64,000 nucleotides of DNA from Oscillospiraceae bacterium (GTDB lineage: Bacteria > Bacillota > Clostridia > Oscillospirales > Acutalibacteraceae). Positions 17,801 through 24,859 of this stretch are shown piece after piece. Each line of letters begins with the position of its first letter. Positions within the stretch are counted from its first letter, which is position 1. The position numbers and the translations under genes are program-made. The DNA is taken from the NCBI GenBank assembly GCA_015066175.1, contig SVOW01000001.1, positions 1 to 64,000 on the forward strand, written 5' to 3'. The notes under the pieces were generated by a model. The model was not told where the DNA came from and ran no database searches. It was given only the letters and a program-made list of their open reading frames with translations.

Positions 17801-18876
17801 TTGGGGAATTTTACAACAAGATAGTCAACTGTAGGCTCAAAGCAAGCACATGTTTTCTTAGTGATATCGTTCTGGATTTCATCAAGTGTGTAACCGAGAG
17901 CAATTTTTGTTGTAACCTTAGCGATTGGGTAACCTGTTGCTTTACTTGCAAGAGCCGATGAACGTGAAACTCTGGGGTTAACCTCAATAACTGCATATTC
18001 AAATGACTCAGGGTTAAGAGCAAACTGACAGTTACAACCACCTTCAATGCCAAGCTCGGTAATAATATCAAGAGAAGCATTTCTCAACATATTATATTCT
18101 TTGCTTGAAAGTGTAACAGCAGGAGCAACAACAATACTGTCACCTGTATGTACACCGACAGGGTCAACATTTTCCATACTGCACACTGCAATGCAGTTAC
18201 CTGCACTGTCACGCATTGTTTCGAATTCTATTTCTTTCCAGCCGTAGATGTATTTTTCAACAAGAATCTGTGAAATGGGAGACATCATAAGACCTGTGTT
18301 TGCAATAACTTCAAGTTCTTCAGGGGTATTGCAAACACCGCCACCTGCACCACCAAGTGTGAAAGCAGGACGAATAATTACAGGATAACCGATTTCAGCA
18401 GCAATTTTTCTTGCGCCTTCCATATTTGTTGTGATATCAGAAGGAATACAAGGCTGACCGATCTTAACCATTGTATCGCGGAAAAGTTGACGGTCTTCTG
18501 CTTTGTCAATTGCTTCAGCATTTGTACCGATGAGTTTAACACCCATTTTATCAAGGTAACCTTCTTTATTAAGCTGCATTGCAATTGTAAGACCTGTCTG
18601 TCCCCCGAGACCTGCAAGGAGGCTGTCGGGACGTTCTTTTTCTATAATTCTTTTGATTGTTTCAGCATTAAGGGGCTCAAGATAAATTTCATCTGCAAGA
18701 GCTTTATCTGTCATAATTGTTGCAGGGTTTGAGTTTACAAGAACAACATCAAGACCTGCATCTTTAAGCACACGGCAAGCCTGTGCACCTGCATAGTCAA
18801 ATTCTGCAGCTTGTCCGATAACGATAGGTCCGGAACCGATAACGAGAACTTTTTTAATATTTTCTTTAAGTGGCAT
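14839..18876 (-). CDS. carB: carbamoyl-phosphate synthase large subunit fused to a DapF-like domain
   Basis: A single frame of 1345 residues. Residues 1 to about 1069 are a complete CarB: two ATP-grasp halves (RPAFTLGGAGGG, ENVDPVGVHTGDS, NPRVSRSSALASKATG; RPSYVIGGQNM, NPRASRTIPYISKVTG) and the C-terminal allosteric domain. Residues about 1070-1345 match diaminopimelate epimerase (FYKMQGCGNDF near the start, GTGACAAV near the end). Both catalytic Cys are gone: Tyr stands at the first (codon 15457-15459, YGNC) and Ser at the second (codon 15013-15015, SSGTGAC). The substrate-binding Glu-Arg pair and Asn residues also differ. CarB should be active; the added domain looks like a pseudo-enzyme. 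It overlaps carA at TGATG, and GGAGG lies in the end of carA. Confidence 0.93.
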   Translation of the reverse strand: MPLKENIKKVLVIGSGPIVIGQAAEFDYAGAQACRVLKDAGLDVVLVNSNPATIMTDKALADEIYLEPLNAETIKRIIEKERPDSLLAGLGGQTGLTIAMQLNKEGYLDKMGVKLIGTNAEAIDKAEDRQLFRDTMVKIGQPCIPSDITTNMEGARKIAAEIGYPVIIRPAFTLGGAGGGVCNTPEELEVIANTGLMMSPISQILVEKYIYGWKEIEFETMRDSAGNCIAVCSMENVDPVGVHTGDSIVVAPAVTLSSKEYNMLRNASLDIITELGIEGGCNCQFALNPESFEYAVIEVNPRVSRSSALASKATGYPIAKVTTKIALGYTLDEIQNDITKKTCACFEPTVDYLVVKFPKWPFDKFVNSSRTLGTQMKATGEVMSIGTSFEMAIMKAVRGAEISMDTLNTKRLDDVTDIEAKLHDMDDMRMFTIFKALKNGFSIDKIHEITRIDEWFLYKLKNLADYELMLESGNFDDDYYEKGKKLGYTDAAIERISGVNIMESKNAVYKMVDTCAAEFKAETPYFYSTFDNHCESRAFKRSGKDVIMVLGSGPIRIGQGIEFDYSSVHCVWSLKELGYEVVIINNNPETVSTDFDTADRLYFEPLTEEDVMNVIEVEKPIGVVVAFGGQTAIKLTKFLDEQGIKILGTSAEGIDIAEDREKFDALLEKFGIRRPQGRTIMNTEDALKAAEELEYPVLLRPSYVIGGQNMQICYTPDDIRQYMQIILEQKIENPVLVDKYMMGAELEVDVISDGKDVLIPGVMQHIERAGVHSGDSIAVYPPYNLNDKMLETLIDCSEKLTLELGTKGLVNIQYLIYRNELYVIEVNPRASRTIPYISKVTGVPMVELATKIMVGESLKSLGYGTGLYKTPPYFAVKAPVFSFEKLSDVNSSLGPEMKSTGEVLGLGENLEEALYKALTSAGFRLHDYSKKSGGVLLSVSDNDKPEVQELARKFNDFGVKIYATKSTAELIEQLGIKVHVVKKLHDDETDEVMQLLEDGKLDYIVYTGVGKKNTIADYIRINRRAVQLAITCITSMDTANALVDTIASRYNLYNTELVDINNMRLEKEPLDFYKMQGCGNDFIILNNFKNNISCPESLTISLVDRNYGIGANGLVLVEGSSKADAKMRVFGSNGKESDLYGNCIHCVAKYLYDRGMIKKSSFKIETSQDVRNVKVHILNDEVRSVTVNMGLPDWAPESVPAVSDSEIKDYAIACGGKELKINCFSLNSPHCVVFCDNVDVFDLAKVGYALENHEMFPKGINTELVQFVNKRELKLRVWKSDYGLTLSSGTGACAAVAAAVANGLCSKNEDITVKTKGGELIVNYTDDGIHLSGNVSMIFNGTINY

Positions 18877-19946
18877 CAGTCATTACCTCCCATCATTGCT
18901 GCAAAACGTTCAAAAATCTTATCTAAATCTCTGTCGCGTAAACCTGCTTCAGGATGGAACTGAACAGAGAATGCATTCTTTTCTTTATAATCAACGCCTT
19001 CACAAGTGCCGTCGTTTACATTTACATATGCAACTTCGCCGCCACATTTTTCAAGGCTTTCAGCAACAACAGTATATCCGCTGTTCTGACTTGTGATATA
19101 TGTTTTGCCTGTTTTAAAGCTCTTAACGGGCTGGTTTGAACCACGGTGACCGAATTTAAGTTTTGCAGTTTCAGCACCATTTGCAAGAGCAAGCACATGG
19201 TGACCAAGACCAAGACCGAAAATCGGAAGTTTACCCATAAGTTTTGCAACTTCTGCAATTATTGCTTCATTTTCAGCAGGATTGCCAGGGCCATCAGAAA
19301 GAACAACGCCCTGAGGGTTTGTTGCAAGAATTTCATCAGCAGTTGCAGTTGCAGAAACTGTTGTAACCTTAAGTCCGAGTTTAAGAAGATCTTCAACAGC
19401 ATTTTTACTGTAGCCAAAATCAACAACAGTAACTGAAGCACCTGTATTATCTTCACCATATACTACAGTTTTGTTTTCTGATACAGAACTTACAGCGTTG
19501 ACGATTTTATAATTTTTGATTTCATCATAATCGATATCTTCAATGCTTGATACGATTTTAGCGTTCATAACACCGTTTTCACGGATAATCTGAGTCATTT
19601 CGCGTGTATCAACATCATAAACACCAACAACACCTTGTTCTTTAAGGTATTCATCAAGTGTTTTTTCACATCTGAAGTTTGATGGGTTCTCACACCATTC
19701 TCTTACGATATAAGCCTTTGCCCAGACTTTATCACTTTCACGCTGTTCACTTATATAGCCATAATTTCCGATAAGCGGAAATGTCTGCAAAATTATCTGG
19801 CCGTAATAGCGGGGGTCAGTGAGTGCTGCAACATAACCAACCACGCTTGTTGTGAAAACAAGTTCACCCAGAGTTTCTCCCTCTGCGCCGAATGCCTTGC
19901 CTTCAAAGATGTGCCCGTCTTCGAGGACGATGTAAACCTTTTTCAT
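18876..19946 (-). CDS. carA: carbamoyl-phosphate synthase small subunit lacking the nucleophile Cys
   Basis: The small subunit normally frees ammonia from glutamine for CarB. The CPSase N-domain (FTTSVVGYVAALTDPRYYGQ) and the class I amidotransferase domain (LSDGPGNP, FGHRGSNQPVK, VQFHPEA) are complete over 356 residues. The nucleophile elbow FGxCLGHQ reads FGLGLGHH: Cys is Gly (codon 19209-19211) and the next glutamine contact is His. The usual QNHG reads QNSG. The His and Glu of FHPE remain. Glutaminase activity should be lost, so free ammonia is the likely nitrogen source. ATG 19952 touches AGGAAG; ATG 19946, 7 bases away, is preferred. It is preceded by a leader attenuator. Confidence 0.93.
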   Translation of the reverse strand: MKKVYIVLEDGHIFEGKAFGAEGETLGELVFTTSVVGYVAALTDPRYYGQIILQTFPLIGNYGYISEQRESDKVWAKAYIVREWCENPSNFRCEKTLDEYLKEQGVVGVYDVDTREMTQIIRENGVMNAKIVSSIEDIDYDEIKNYKIVNAVSSVSENKTVVYGEDNTGASVTVVDFGYSKNAVEDLLKLGLKVTTVSATATADEILATNPQGVVLSDGPGNPAENEAIIAEVAKLMGKLPIFGLGLGHHVLALANGAETAKLKFGHRGSNQPVKSFKTGKTYITSQNSGYTVVAESLEKCGGEVAYVNVNDGTCEGVDYKEKNAFSVQFHPEAGLRDRDLDKIFERFAAMMGGND

Positions 19947-19982
19947 AGACATACTTCCTATACATAGATTTTTGCCCGAAGC

Positions 19983-20061
19983 AAATATAATAAATGGCTG
20001 ATTAAAAAATCAGCCAATACTTAACAAATAACATATTGGCTATTTAAAAATAATTATAGCC
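19983..20061 (-). promoter_or_regulatory. three-hairpin transcription attenuator in the carA leader
   Basis: In transcript order on the minus strand. Hairpin 1 is GGCTAT (20061-20056) with ATAGCC (20043-20038). Hairpin 2 is GCCAATA (20040-20034) with TATTGGC (20019-20013). Hairpin 3 is GGCTGATT (20015-20008) with AATCAGCC (20003-19996), followed by ATTTATTATATTT. Hairpins 1 and 2 share bases 20038-20040, and 2 and 3 share 20013-20015, so neighbours exclude each other. This is the pattern of anti-antiterminator, antiterminator and terminator. The leader peptide's stop lies in the first arm of hairpin 1. Confidence 0.7.
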
Positions 20062-20176
20062 GTTTGTAAATAAAAGATTTTTCTGTTTTTGGAGATAACA
20101 ATGCCAATGTAACCCCCACAAAAGCGGGAACTGCAGACAATTCAGTTGTAAACGCACTATTAATACGCTTCTGCAT
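20054..20176 (-). CDS. carA leader peptide, 40 residues
   Basis: An open frame from ATG 20176 (or the in-frame GTG just before it, 20179) to TAA at 20056-20054. It begins MQKRINSAFTTEL, has a hydrophobic middle (AVPAFVGVTLALL) and ends SFIYKRL. AGGTG lies 6 bases before the GTG and 9 before the ATG. The transcript start predicted from the promoter is about 27 bases upstream. The last codons (Lys-Arg-Leu-stop) overlap the 5' arm of hairpin 1, so a ribosome there would change folding of the attenuator. No run of one amino acid's codons is present, but the rare-type codons CGG and CTA sit at the end. Function is inferred. Confidence 0.6.
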   Translation of the reverse strand: MQKRINSAFTTELSAVPAFVGVTLALLSPKTEKSFIYKRL

Positions 20177-20212
20177 CACACTAAACACCTACTCTACAAA
20201 TTAAATCGTATA

Positions 20213-20242
20213 ATTATATACCAAAACACAGGCAAATGTCAA
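20213..20242 (-). promoter_or_regulatory. promoter of the carA operon
   Basis: Minus strand: TTGACA (20242-20237), an 18-base spacer, TATAAT (20218-20213). The start of RNA would fall near 20206, giving a leader of about 260 bases before carA. Confidence 0.75.
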
Positions 20243-20251
20243 TATATAAAA

Positions 20252-21025
20252 TTAATTATATATGTCAATTTTCAAAAAAATACGACCTTTCTTTGAAGTT
20301 CCTGCAATTTCTTTGATAACTGCTTTGCCTTTTGTTCTGAAAACAATTTTATCCCCTTTGCTTACTTTCTTATCACACTTGAGTGCCTGAAGCGAATTGA
20401 CAAAAATACTGCCTGACAAAATTGCGTCAGCACTGTCAGAACGCGATAATTTATAGCAAGCTGAAATAATGTTATCAAGTCTCATTGACGAAACATTGAT
20501 TGTGATTTCCTTTGACGAAGAAACAGAATAATTCATTTCAGAAAAACTGATTTCTTCTGCGTGCAGAGTTGCTCTGCCTGCAGATTTCATTTCACTCATA
20601 ATAAAAGACGCTATAGATTTGAGTACAACAATGTCTGCACCTTTCTCTGTAACCGATATATCCCCTATTGTTTCTCTTTTTATACCTAGACCCATCAATG
20701 CACCAAGATAATCTCGATGTCCTGCCTGAGAAAAGCTGTCTTTTTTAAAGCGGATAACAGTCAACGGATTTTCATCAGGATTTTCAAGAAAATAATCATT
20801 TAGACCATCTTCAAAATAATACGGCACAAACACAGCAACAAGTCTTTCTGCAGTGTCATATCCACCGTAAAGTATTGTTTTAGCTTCATGATTTTTAGAA
20901 AATTCTGATAAAACAAGTGATTGCTGCCTCACATCAAGGAATGAAGTAGACGTAATAACATAGTCGTTAATACATTTTGACATTCTGTCATGAGCAAAAG
21001 AAAGTAAAATATTGTCTTCTGTCAT
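20252..21025 (-). CDS. ylmH: YlmH-family S4-domain RNA-binding protein
   Basis: A 257-residue protein matching YlmH of Gram-positive bacteria: an N-terminal domain with a DVRQQSLVLSEFSKN start, the middle motif DYLGALMGLGIKRETIGDI, and a C-terminal S4 RNA-binding domain (MRLDNIISACYKLSRSDSADAI onward to KGDKIVFRTKG). Homologues act on stalled ribosome/tRNA complexes or in cell division. In many firmicutes it lies in the division gene cluster; here it stands alone between carA and a HAD gene. ATG follows AAGGTG. Confidence 0.85.
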   Translation of the reverse strand: MTEDNILLSFAHDRMSKCINDYVITSTSFLDVRQQSLVLSEFSKNHEAKTILYGGYDTAERLVAVFVPYYFEDGLNDYFLENPDENPLTVIRFKKDSFSQAGHRDYLGALMGLGIKRETIGDISVTEKGADIVVLKSIASFIMSEMKSAGRATLHAEEISFSEMNYSVSSSKEITINVSSMRLDNIISACYKLSRSDSADAILSGSIFVNSLQALKCDKKVSKGDKIVFRTKGKAVIKEIAGTSKKGRIFLKIDIYN

Positions 21026-21038
21026 ATCATCACCTTAA

Positions 21039-21067
21039 ATAATACCACAAATCAAACTTATAATCAA
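21039..21067 (-). promoter_or_regulatory. promoter of ylmH
   Basis: Minus strand: TTGATT (21067-21062), a 17-base spacer, TATTAT (21044-21039). Confidence 0.55.
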
Positions 21068-21108
21068 TGTAACGTATTCACAAAAATATAGTCGAATTTT
21101 GATTAAAA

Positions 21109-21774
21109 TCAGCAATTGGAATTGTTTATTTCTTCGATGAGATCAATCACATCAAGTAGTGATTCTTTTATTGCGAATGTTTTTTCACGCATTTCATCGT
21201 CAGGCTCCACCATATCAGGAATCATAACAGCTTTCATACCTGCCGCAAAAATAGCACGTACACCATTATAACTGTCTTCAAGACCCATGGCATCAGCGGG
21301 GTCAACGCCGACTTCAGCACAGGCTTTAAGATAAATATCAGGTGCAGGTTTGCCTTTTTCAGTCATATCCCCTGTTATAATCGCATCAAAATAATCAAAC
21401 ACGCCTGCATCTTTGATGTGTTCAACCGCAGGACCTTGAGTTGTTGATGTTGCAACAGCAGTTTTAATATTATTTGCTTTAAGATATTCGAGAAGCTCTA
21501 TAAGACCTTTTTTTCGCGGAACTCCTTCATCTTTAAGTGTCTGACCCGTGATTTCGATTTCTCTTTTCACAAAAAGATCATACGGGAAATCTTCACCTAA
21601 AACTTCAGCAAAATATTTTCTTTTGAAATTGTGATTGGTGCCGAAGCAAGTATAAATCAGATTATGAAGTTTGGGATAACCTAATTCTTCTGAAAGTTTG
21701 TTCCAGGTTCTGATGCCGATTTTTTCTGTATCAAACATCAGACCATCCATATCAAAAACAACAGCTTTAATCAT
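21109..21774 (-). CDS. HAD-superfamily phosphatase, beta-phosphoglucomutase-like
   Basis: The HAD nucleophile motif VFDMDGLMFDTE is at the N-terminus, ATSTTQG is motif II, and GKPAPDIYLKA with GLEDSYNGVRAIFAAGM are motifs III and IV. The helical cap after motif I places it with the PGM-like HAD phosphatases. The substrate is probably a small sugar phosphate but cannot be named. An ATG at 21786 overlaps the preceding stop but has no ribosome site. ATG 21774 follows GGAGAG and gives the normal MIKAVVFDMDG start. Length 221 residues. It is co-transcribed behind the ABC-F gene. Confidence 0.88.
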   Translation of the reverse strand: MIKAVVFDMDGLMFDTEKIGIRTWNKLSEELGYPKLHNLIYTCFGTNHNFKRKYFAEVLGEDFPYDLFVKREIEITGQTLKDEGVPRKKGLIELLEYLKANNIKTAVATSTTQGPAVEHIKDAGVFDYFDAIITGDMTEKGKPAPDIYLKACAEVGVDPADAMGLEDSYNGVRAIFAAGMKAVMIPDMVEPDDEMREKTFAIKESLLDVIDLIEEINNSNC

Positions 21775-21785
21775 AGCACTCTCCA

Positions 21786-23384
21786 TTATTTTTCAGCATT
21801 TGCTCTTTCTTCAAGATATTCATCATAAGTCTGCTTTTTATCATAGAAACCATTTTCGTCGATTCTGATAATTCTGTCTGCAACTGTCTGCACAAGCTGA
21901 TGGTCATGTGAAGTAAAGAGAAGGGAACCTGTGAATTTTGCAAGACCATCGTTGAGTGCTGCAATTGATTCAAGGTCAAGATGGTTTGTGGGCTCATCAA
22001 GAATAAGCACATTAGCGCCTGAAAGCATCATTTTGCAAAGCATACAACGCACTCTCTCACCACCGGAAAGAACATTTGCTTTCTTTGTTGCTTCTTCGCC
22101 TGAGAACATCATTCTGCCGAGCCAGCCTCTTACATCAGTTTCAAAAACAAGGTTTGAATATCTTCTTATCCAGTCAAGAAGATTGTCTTCACAGCCGTCA
22201 AAATATTCTGAGTTATCGCTGGGGAAATAAGACTGTGAAGTTGTCACACCCCACTTAAATGAACCTTCATCAGGTTCTATTTCGCCTGCAAGAATCTTGA
22301 ATAAAGTTGTTTTTGCAACAGCATCCGTACCGATAAAAGCAACCTTTTCGTTGGGAGTAATAACAAAACTTACATTGTCAAGAACTTTTCTGTCACCGAT
22401 AGTTTTTGAAAGATTTGTAACTGTAAGCACTTCGTTACCGATATCTCTGTCAGGCTTAAAAGCAACATAAGGAAAACGACGTGAAGAAACAGGAATTTCT
22501 TCAAGCACAAGGTTTTCAAGAAGTTTTTTACGGCTTGTAGCCTGCTTTGATTTAGAAGCATTAGCACTGAATCGTGCAACAAATTCCTGAAGTTCTTTCA
22601 TTTTTGCTTCAGTCTTTTTGTTCTGTTCACGCATCTGACGCTGTGCAAGCTGAGTATAATCATACCAGAAATCATAGTTACCTACATACATTGTGATTTT
22701 GCCGTAGTCAACGTCAACTGTATGAGTACAAATTTTATTAAGGAAATGTCTGTCATGGCTTACAACAATAACAACACTTTCAAGCTCCATCAGGAAATCT
22801 TCAAGCCAGCGTACTGCTTCAATATCAAGATGGTTAGTAGGTTCGTCCATAAGAAGAATATCGGGGTTACCGAAAAGCGCCTGTGCAAGAAGAACTTTAA
22901 CTTTGATATCATTGTCAAGTTCTGCCATTTTCATATAATGATATTCGTTTGTAACACCAAGGCCGTTAAGAAGAATTTCAGCATCGCTTTCTGCACTCCA
23001 ACCATCCATTTCAGCAAATTCTTCTTCAAGTTCGCTGATTCTGATACCATCTTCTTCTGTGAAATCTTCTTTTGCGTAAAGTTCCTCCTTTGCATCCATA
23101 ATGTCACAAAGTTTTTTGTTACCGAGAAGAACTGTTCTGATAACATCGCATTCGTCAAATTCAAAGTGGTCCTGTTTTAAAACAGACATTCTTTCGCCGG
23201 GAGTCACAATAACTTCGCCTTTATTAGGTTCAATTTCACCTGAAAGAATTTTCAGGAATGTTGACTTACCTGCACCGTTAGCACCGATTATGCCATAGCA
23301 GTTTCCCTGTGAAAAATTGAGTGAAACGTGCTCAAATAATGTTCTTCCGCCATACTGTAAACCGATATTTGATGTACTTAACAT
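21786..23384 (-). CDS. ABC-F family ATPase, YbiT-like
   Basis: A soluble twin-ABC protein of 532 residues with no membrane segments. Walker A motifs are GANGAGKST (N half) and GTDAVAKTT (C half, an unusual P-loop in which the conserved Gly before Lys is Ala). The signature LSGGERVRC is clear in the second half; the first half has a weak one. Walker B motifs ILLMDEPTNHLD and VLILDEPTNHLD and the linker between halves are typical. ABC-F proteins bind ribosomes near the E site; the subgroup resembles YbiT. A role in antibiotic resistance is not indicated. ATG follows AGGAG. Confidence 0.9.
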   Translation of the reverse strand: MLSTSNIGLQYGGRTLFEHVSLNFSQGNCYGIIGANGAGKSTFLKILSGEIEPNKGEVIVTPGERMSVLKQDHFEFDECDVIRTVLLGNKKLCDIMDAKEELYAKEDFTEEDGIRISELEEEFAEMDGWSAESDAEILLNGLGVTNEYHYMKMAELDNDIKVKVLLAQALFGNPDILLMDEPTNHLDIEAVRWLEDFLMELESVVIVVSHDRHFLNKICTHTVDVDYGKITMYVGNYDFWYDYTQLAQRQMREQNKKTEAKMKELQEFVARFSANASKSKQATSRKKLLENLVLEEIPVSSRRFPYVAFKPDRDIGNEVLTVTNLSKTIGDRKVLDNVSFVITPNEKVAFIGTDAVAKTTLFKILAGEIEPDEGSFKWGVTTSQSYFPSDNSEYFDGCEDNLLDWIRRYSNLVFETDVRGWLGRMMFSGEEATKKANVLSGGERVRCMLCKMMLSGANVLILDEPTNHLDLESIAALNDGLAKFTGSLLFTSHDHQLVQTVADRIIRIDENGFYDKKQTYDEYLEERANAEK

Positions 23385-23418
23385 TTTATTTCTCCTAATT
23401 ACTGTATTTCAACTCAAT

Positions 23419-23447
23419 ATTTTACTATATCCGGAAATTTATGTCAA
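23419..23447 (-). promoter_or_regulatory. promoter of the ABC-F gene
   Basis: Minus strand: TTGACA (23447-23442), a 17-base spacer, TAAAAT (23424-23419). It lies close to the divergent CDF promoter. Confidence 0.7.
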
Positions 23448-23456
23448 CATAACTCA

Positions 23457-23485
23457 TTGACAGTAAATTAAAATAATGTTATTCT
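23457..23485 (+). promoter_or_regulatory. promoter of the CDF transporter gene
   Basis: TTGACA at 23457-23462, a 17-base spacer, TATTCT at 23480-23485. The two divergent -35 boxes are only 9 bases apart. Confidence 0.65.
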
Positions 23486-23518
23486 AATTTATAACAAATT
23501 AACAAACAAGGTGTTTTT

Positions 23519-24691
23519 ATGACAAAACTTCTTCTCAAACTATTTATAAAAGATTACAAGAACATACAGGATAACACTGTACGCGAAAAATACGGTGTGC
23601 TTGGCGGTGCAGTAGGAATAGTTTTAAATATCATTCTCGCTGCTGCAAAATTGATAATTGGCTCATTTTCAGGCAGTATTTCAATTACTGCAGACGCCGT
23701 AAATAACTTTTCAGATGCCGGCTCATCAATTATCACTCTTATAGGCTTTAAAATGTCAAACAAACCTGCCGATACAACTCATCCTTTCGGACACGGCAGA
23801 ATTGAATACATTTCAGGTCTGATTGTTGGCTTCATCGTTCTTTTGTTCGGATTCGATTTTATCAAAACATCAGTTGAAAAAATCATTAATCCGACTGATA
23901 TCACTTACAGTATCTGGGTAATTATTGTTCTTGTTCTTTCAATATTAGGAAAAATCTGGTTGGGACTTTTCAACAGAAATCTCGGCCAAAAAATCAACTC
24001 AACAGCTATGACAGCGGTTTTCACCGACTGCATAAGCGACTGCGGTGCTACTCTTGTTACAATTATCTCAATGCTTCTTTCACGCTATGCAGGTCTTAAT
24101 GTTGATGGCATACTCGGCATAGTGGTTGCTGTTATTATTCTGATTGCAGGCATAAATATTGTAAAAGATACAATCAATCCCCTTCTCGGTCAACCGCCTG
24201 AAGAAGAACTTGTAAAAGGCATTGAAAAACTAATTATGTCTTATGACAAAGTAGTAGGCATACACGACCTGATTATCCATAATTACGGCTCTGCAAAAAC
24301 TTTCGGTAGCGTTCATGTTGAAGTACCTGCAAACGAAAACGTACTTGTTGTTCATGAAATCATGGACGATATTGAAGTTGCAATCAAAAAAGATTTCGGC
24401 ATTGAAATCGTCGCTCATACCGACCCCATAGAAACTGACAACAAAATTGTAACTCAGAACCGTAAAGAAATTATTGAAATAACCAGAAATATTGATGATA
24501 AACTTTCAATCCATGATTTCAGGTTAGTATCCGGACCTAATCACACAAACCTTATTTTCGATGTTGTTTTGCCATATGATTCAAAAATGGCCGAAAAGGA
24601 ATTAGTTGATAAAATCAAAAACAAAGTAAAAGAAAACAAACCCAATTTTAATTGTGTAATAACCGTTGATAGAAACTATTCCGGAAATTAA
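23519..24691 (+). CDS. cation diffusion facilitator, probably manganese exporter
   Basis: A membrane antiporter of 390 residues that exports divalent metal in exchange for protons. Six membrane segments fall within about residues 25-220, followed by a cytosolic dimer domain. Site A is NxxxD in segment 2 (ADAVNNFSDAG) and DxxxD in segment 5 (FTDCISDCG), the set seen in Mn-type CDF proteins rather than the HxxxD of zinc types. HPFGHGRIEY follows segment 2 as usual. The C-terminal extension of about 70 residues beyond the dimer domain is longer than in small CDFs. ATG follows AAGGTG. Confidence 0.9.
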   Translation: MTKLLLKLFIKDYKNIQDNTVREKYGVLGGAVGIVLNIILAAAKLIIGSFSGSISITADAVNNFSDAGSSIITLIGFKMSNKPADTTHPFGHGRIEYISGLIVGFIVLLFGFDFIKTSVEKIINPTDITYSIWVIIVLVLSILGKIWLGLFNRNLGQKINSTAMTAVFTDCISDCGATLVTIISMLLSRYAGLNVDGILGIVVAVIILIAGINIVKDTINPLLGQPPEEELVKGIEKLIMSYDKVVGIHDLIIHNYGSAKTFGSVHVEVPANENVLVVHEIMDDIEVAIKKDFGIEIVAHTDPIETDNKIVTQNRKEIIEITRNIDDKLSIHDFRLVSGPNHTNLIFDVVLPYDSKMAEKELVDKIKNKVKENKPNFNCVITVDRNYSGN

Positions 24692-24702
24692 ATGGAAGAA
24701 AC

Positions 24703-24745
24703 CGATAACATTTTGTAGCATTCTACAAAAGTTATCGTTTTTTTT
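24703..24745 (+). terminator. terminator of the CDF gene
   Basis: A long stem, CGATAAC plus TTTTGTAG pairing with CTACAAAA plus GTTATCG (24703-24737), then a run of more than eight T. Confidence 0.9.
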
Positions 24746-24779
24746 TATTATTTTTTTTCGATTATTTTGCTTTTACCCC

Positions 24780-24808
24780 TTTTCAAAATGCCAAAACAAT
24801 AGTACAAT
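24780..24808 (+). promoter_or_regulatory. possible promoter of prs
   Basis: TTTTCA at 24780-24785, a 17-base spacer, TACAAT at 24803-24808. The -35 box is weak. Confidence 0.4.
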
Positions 24809-24859
24809 ATATATACGAGTTTGTCCAGAATTCGACTAAATGATGTGGAGGAAGAAAAT

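Noticed and set aside
19953-20251. PyrR-binding or T-box leader ahead of carA
   Set aside because: No PyrR loop consensus or T-box sequence was seen; the leader peptide and hairpin set explain the region better.
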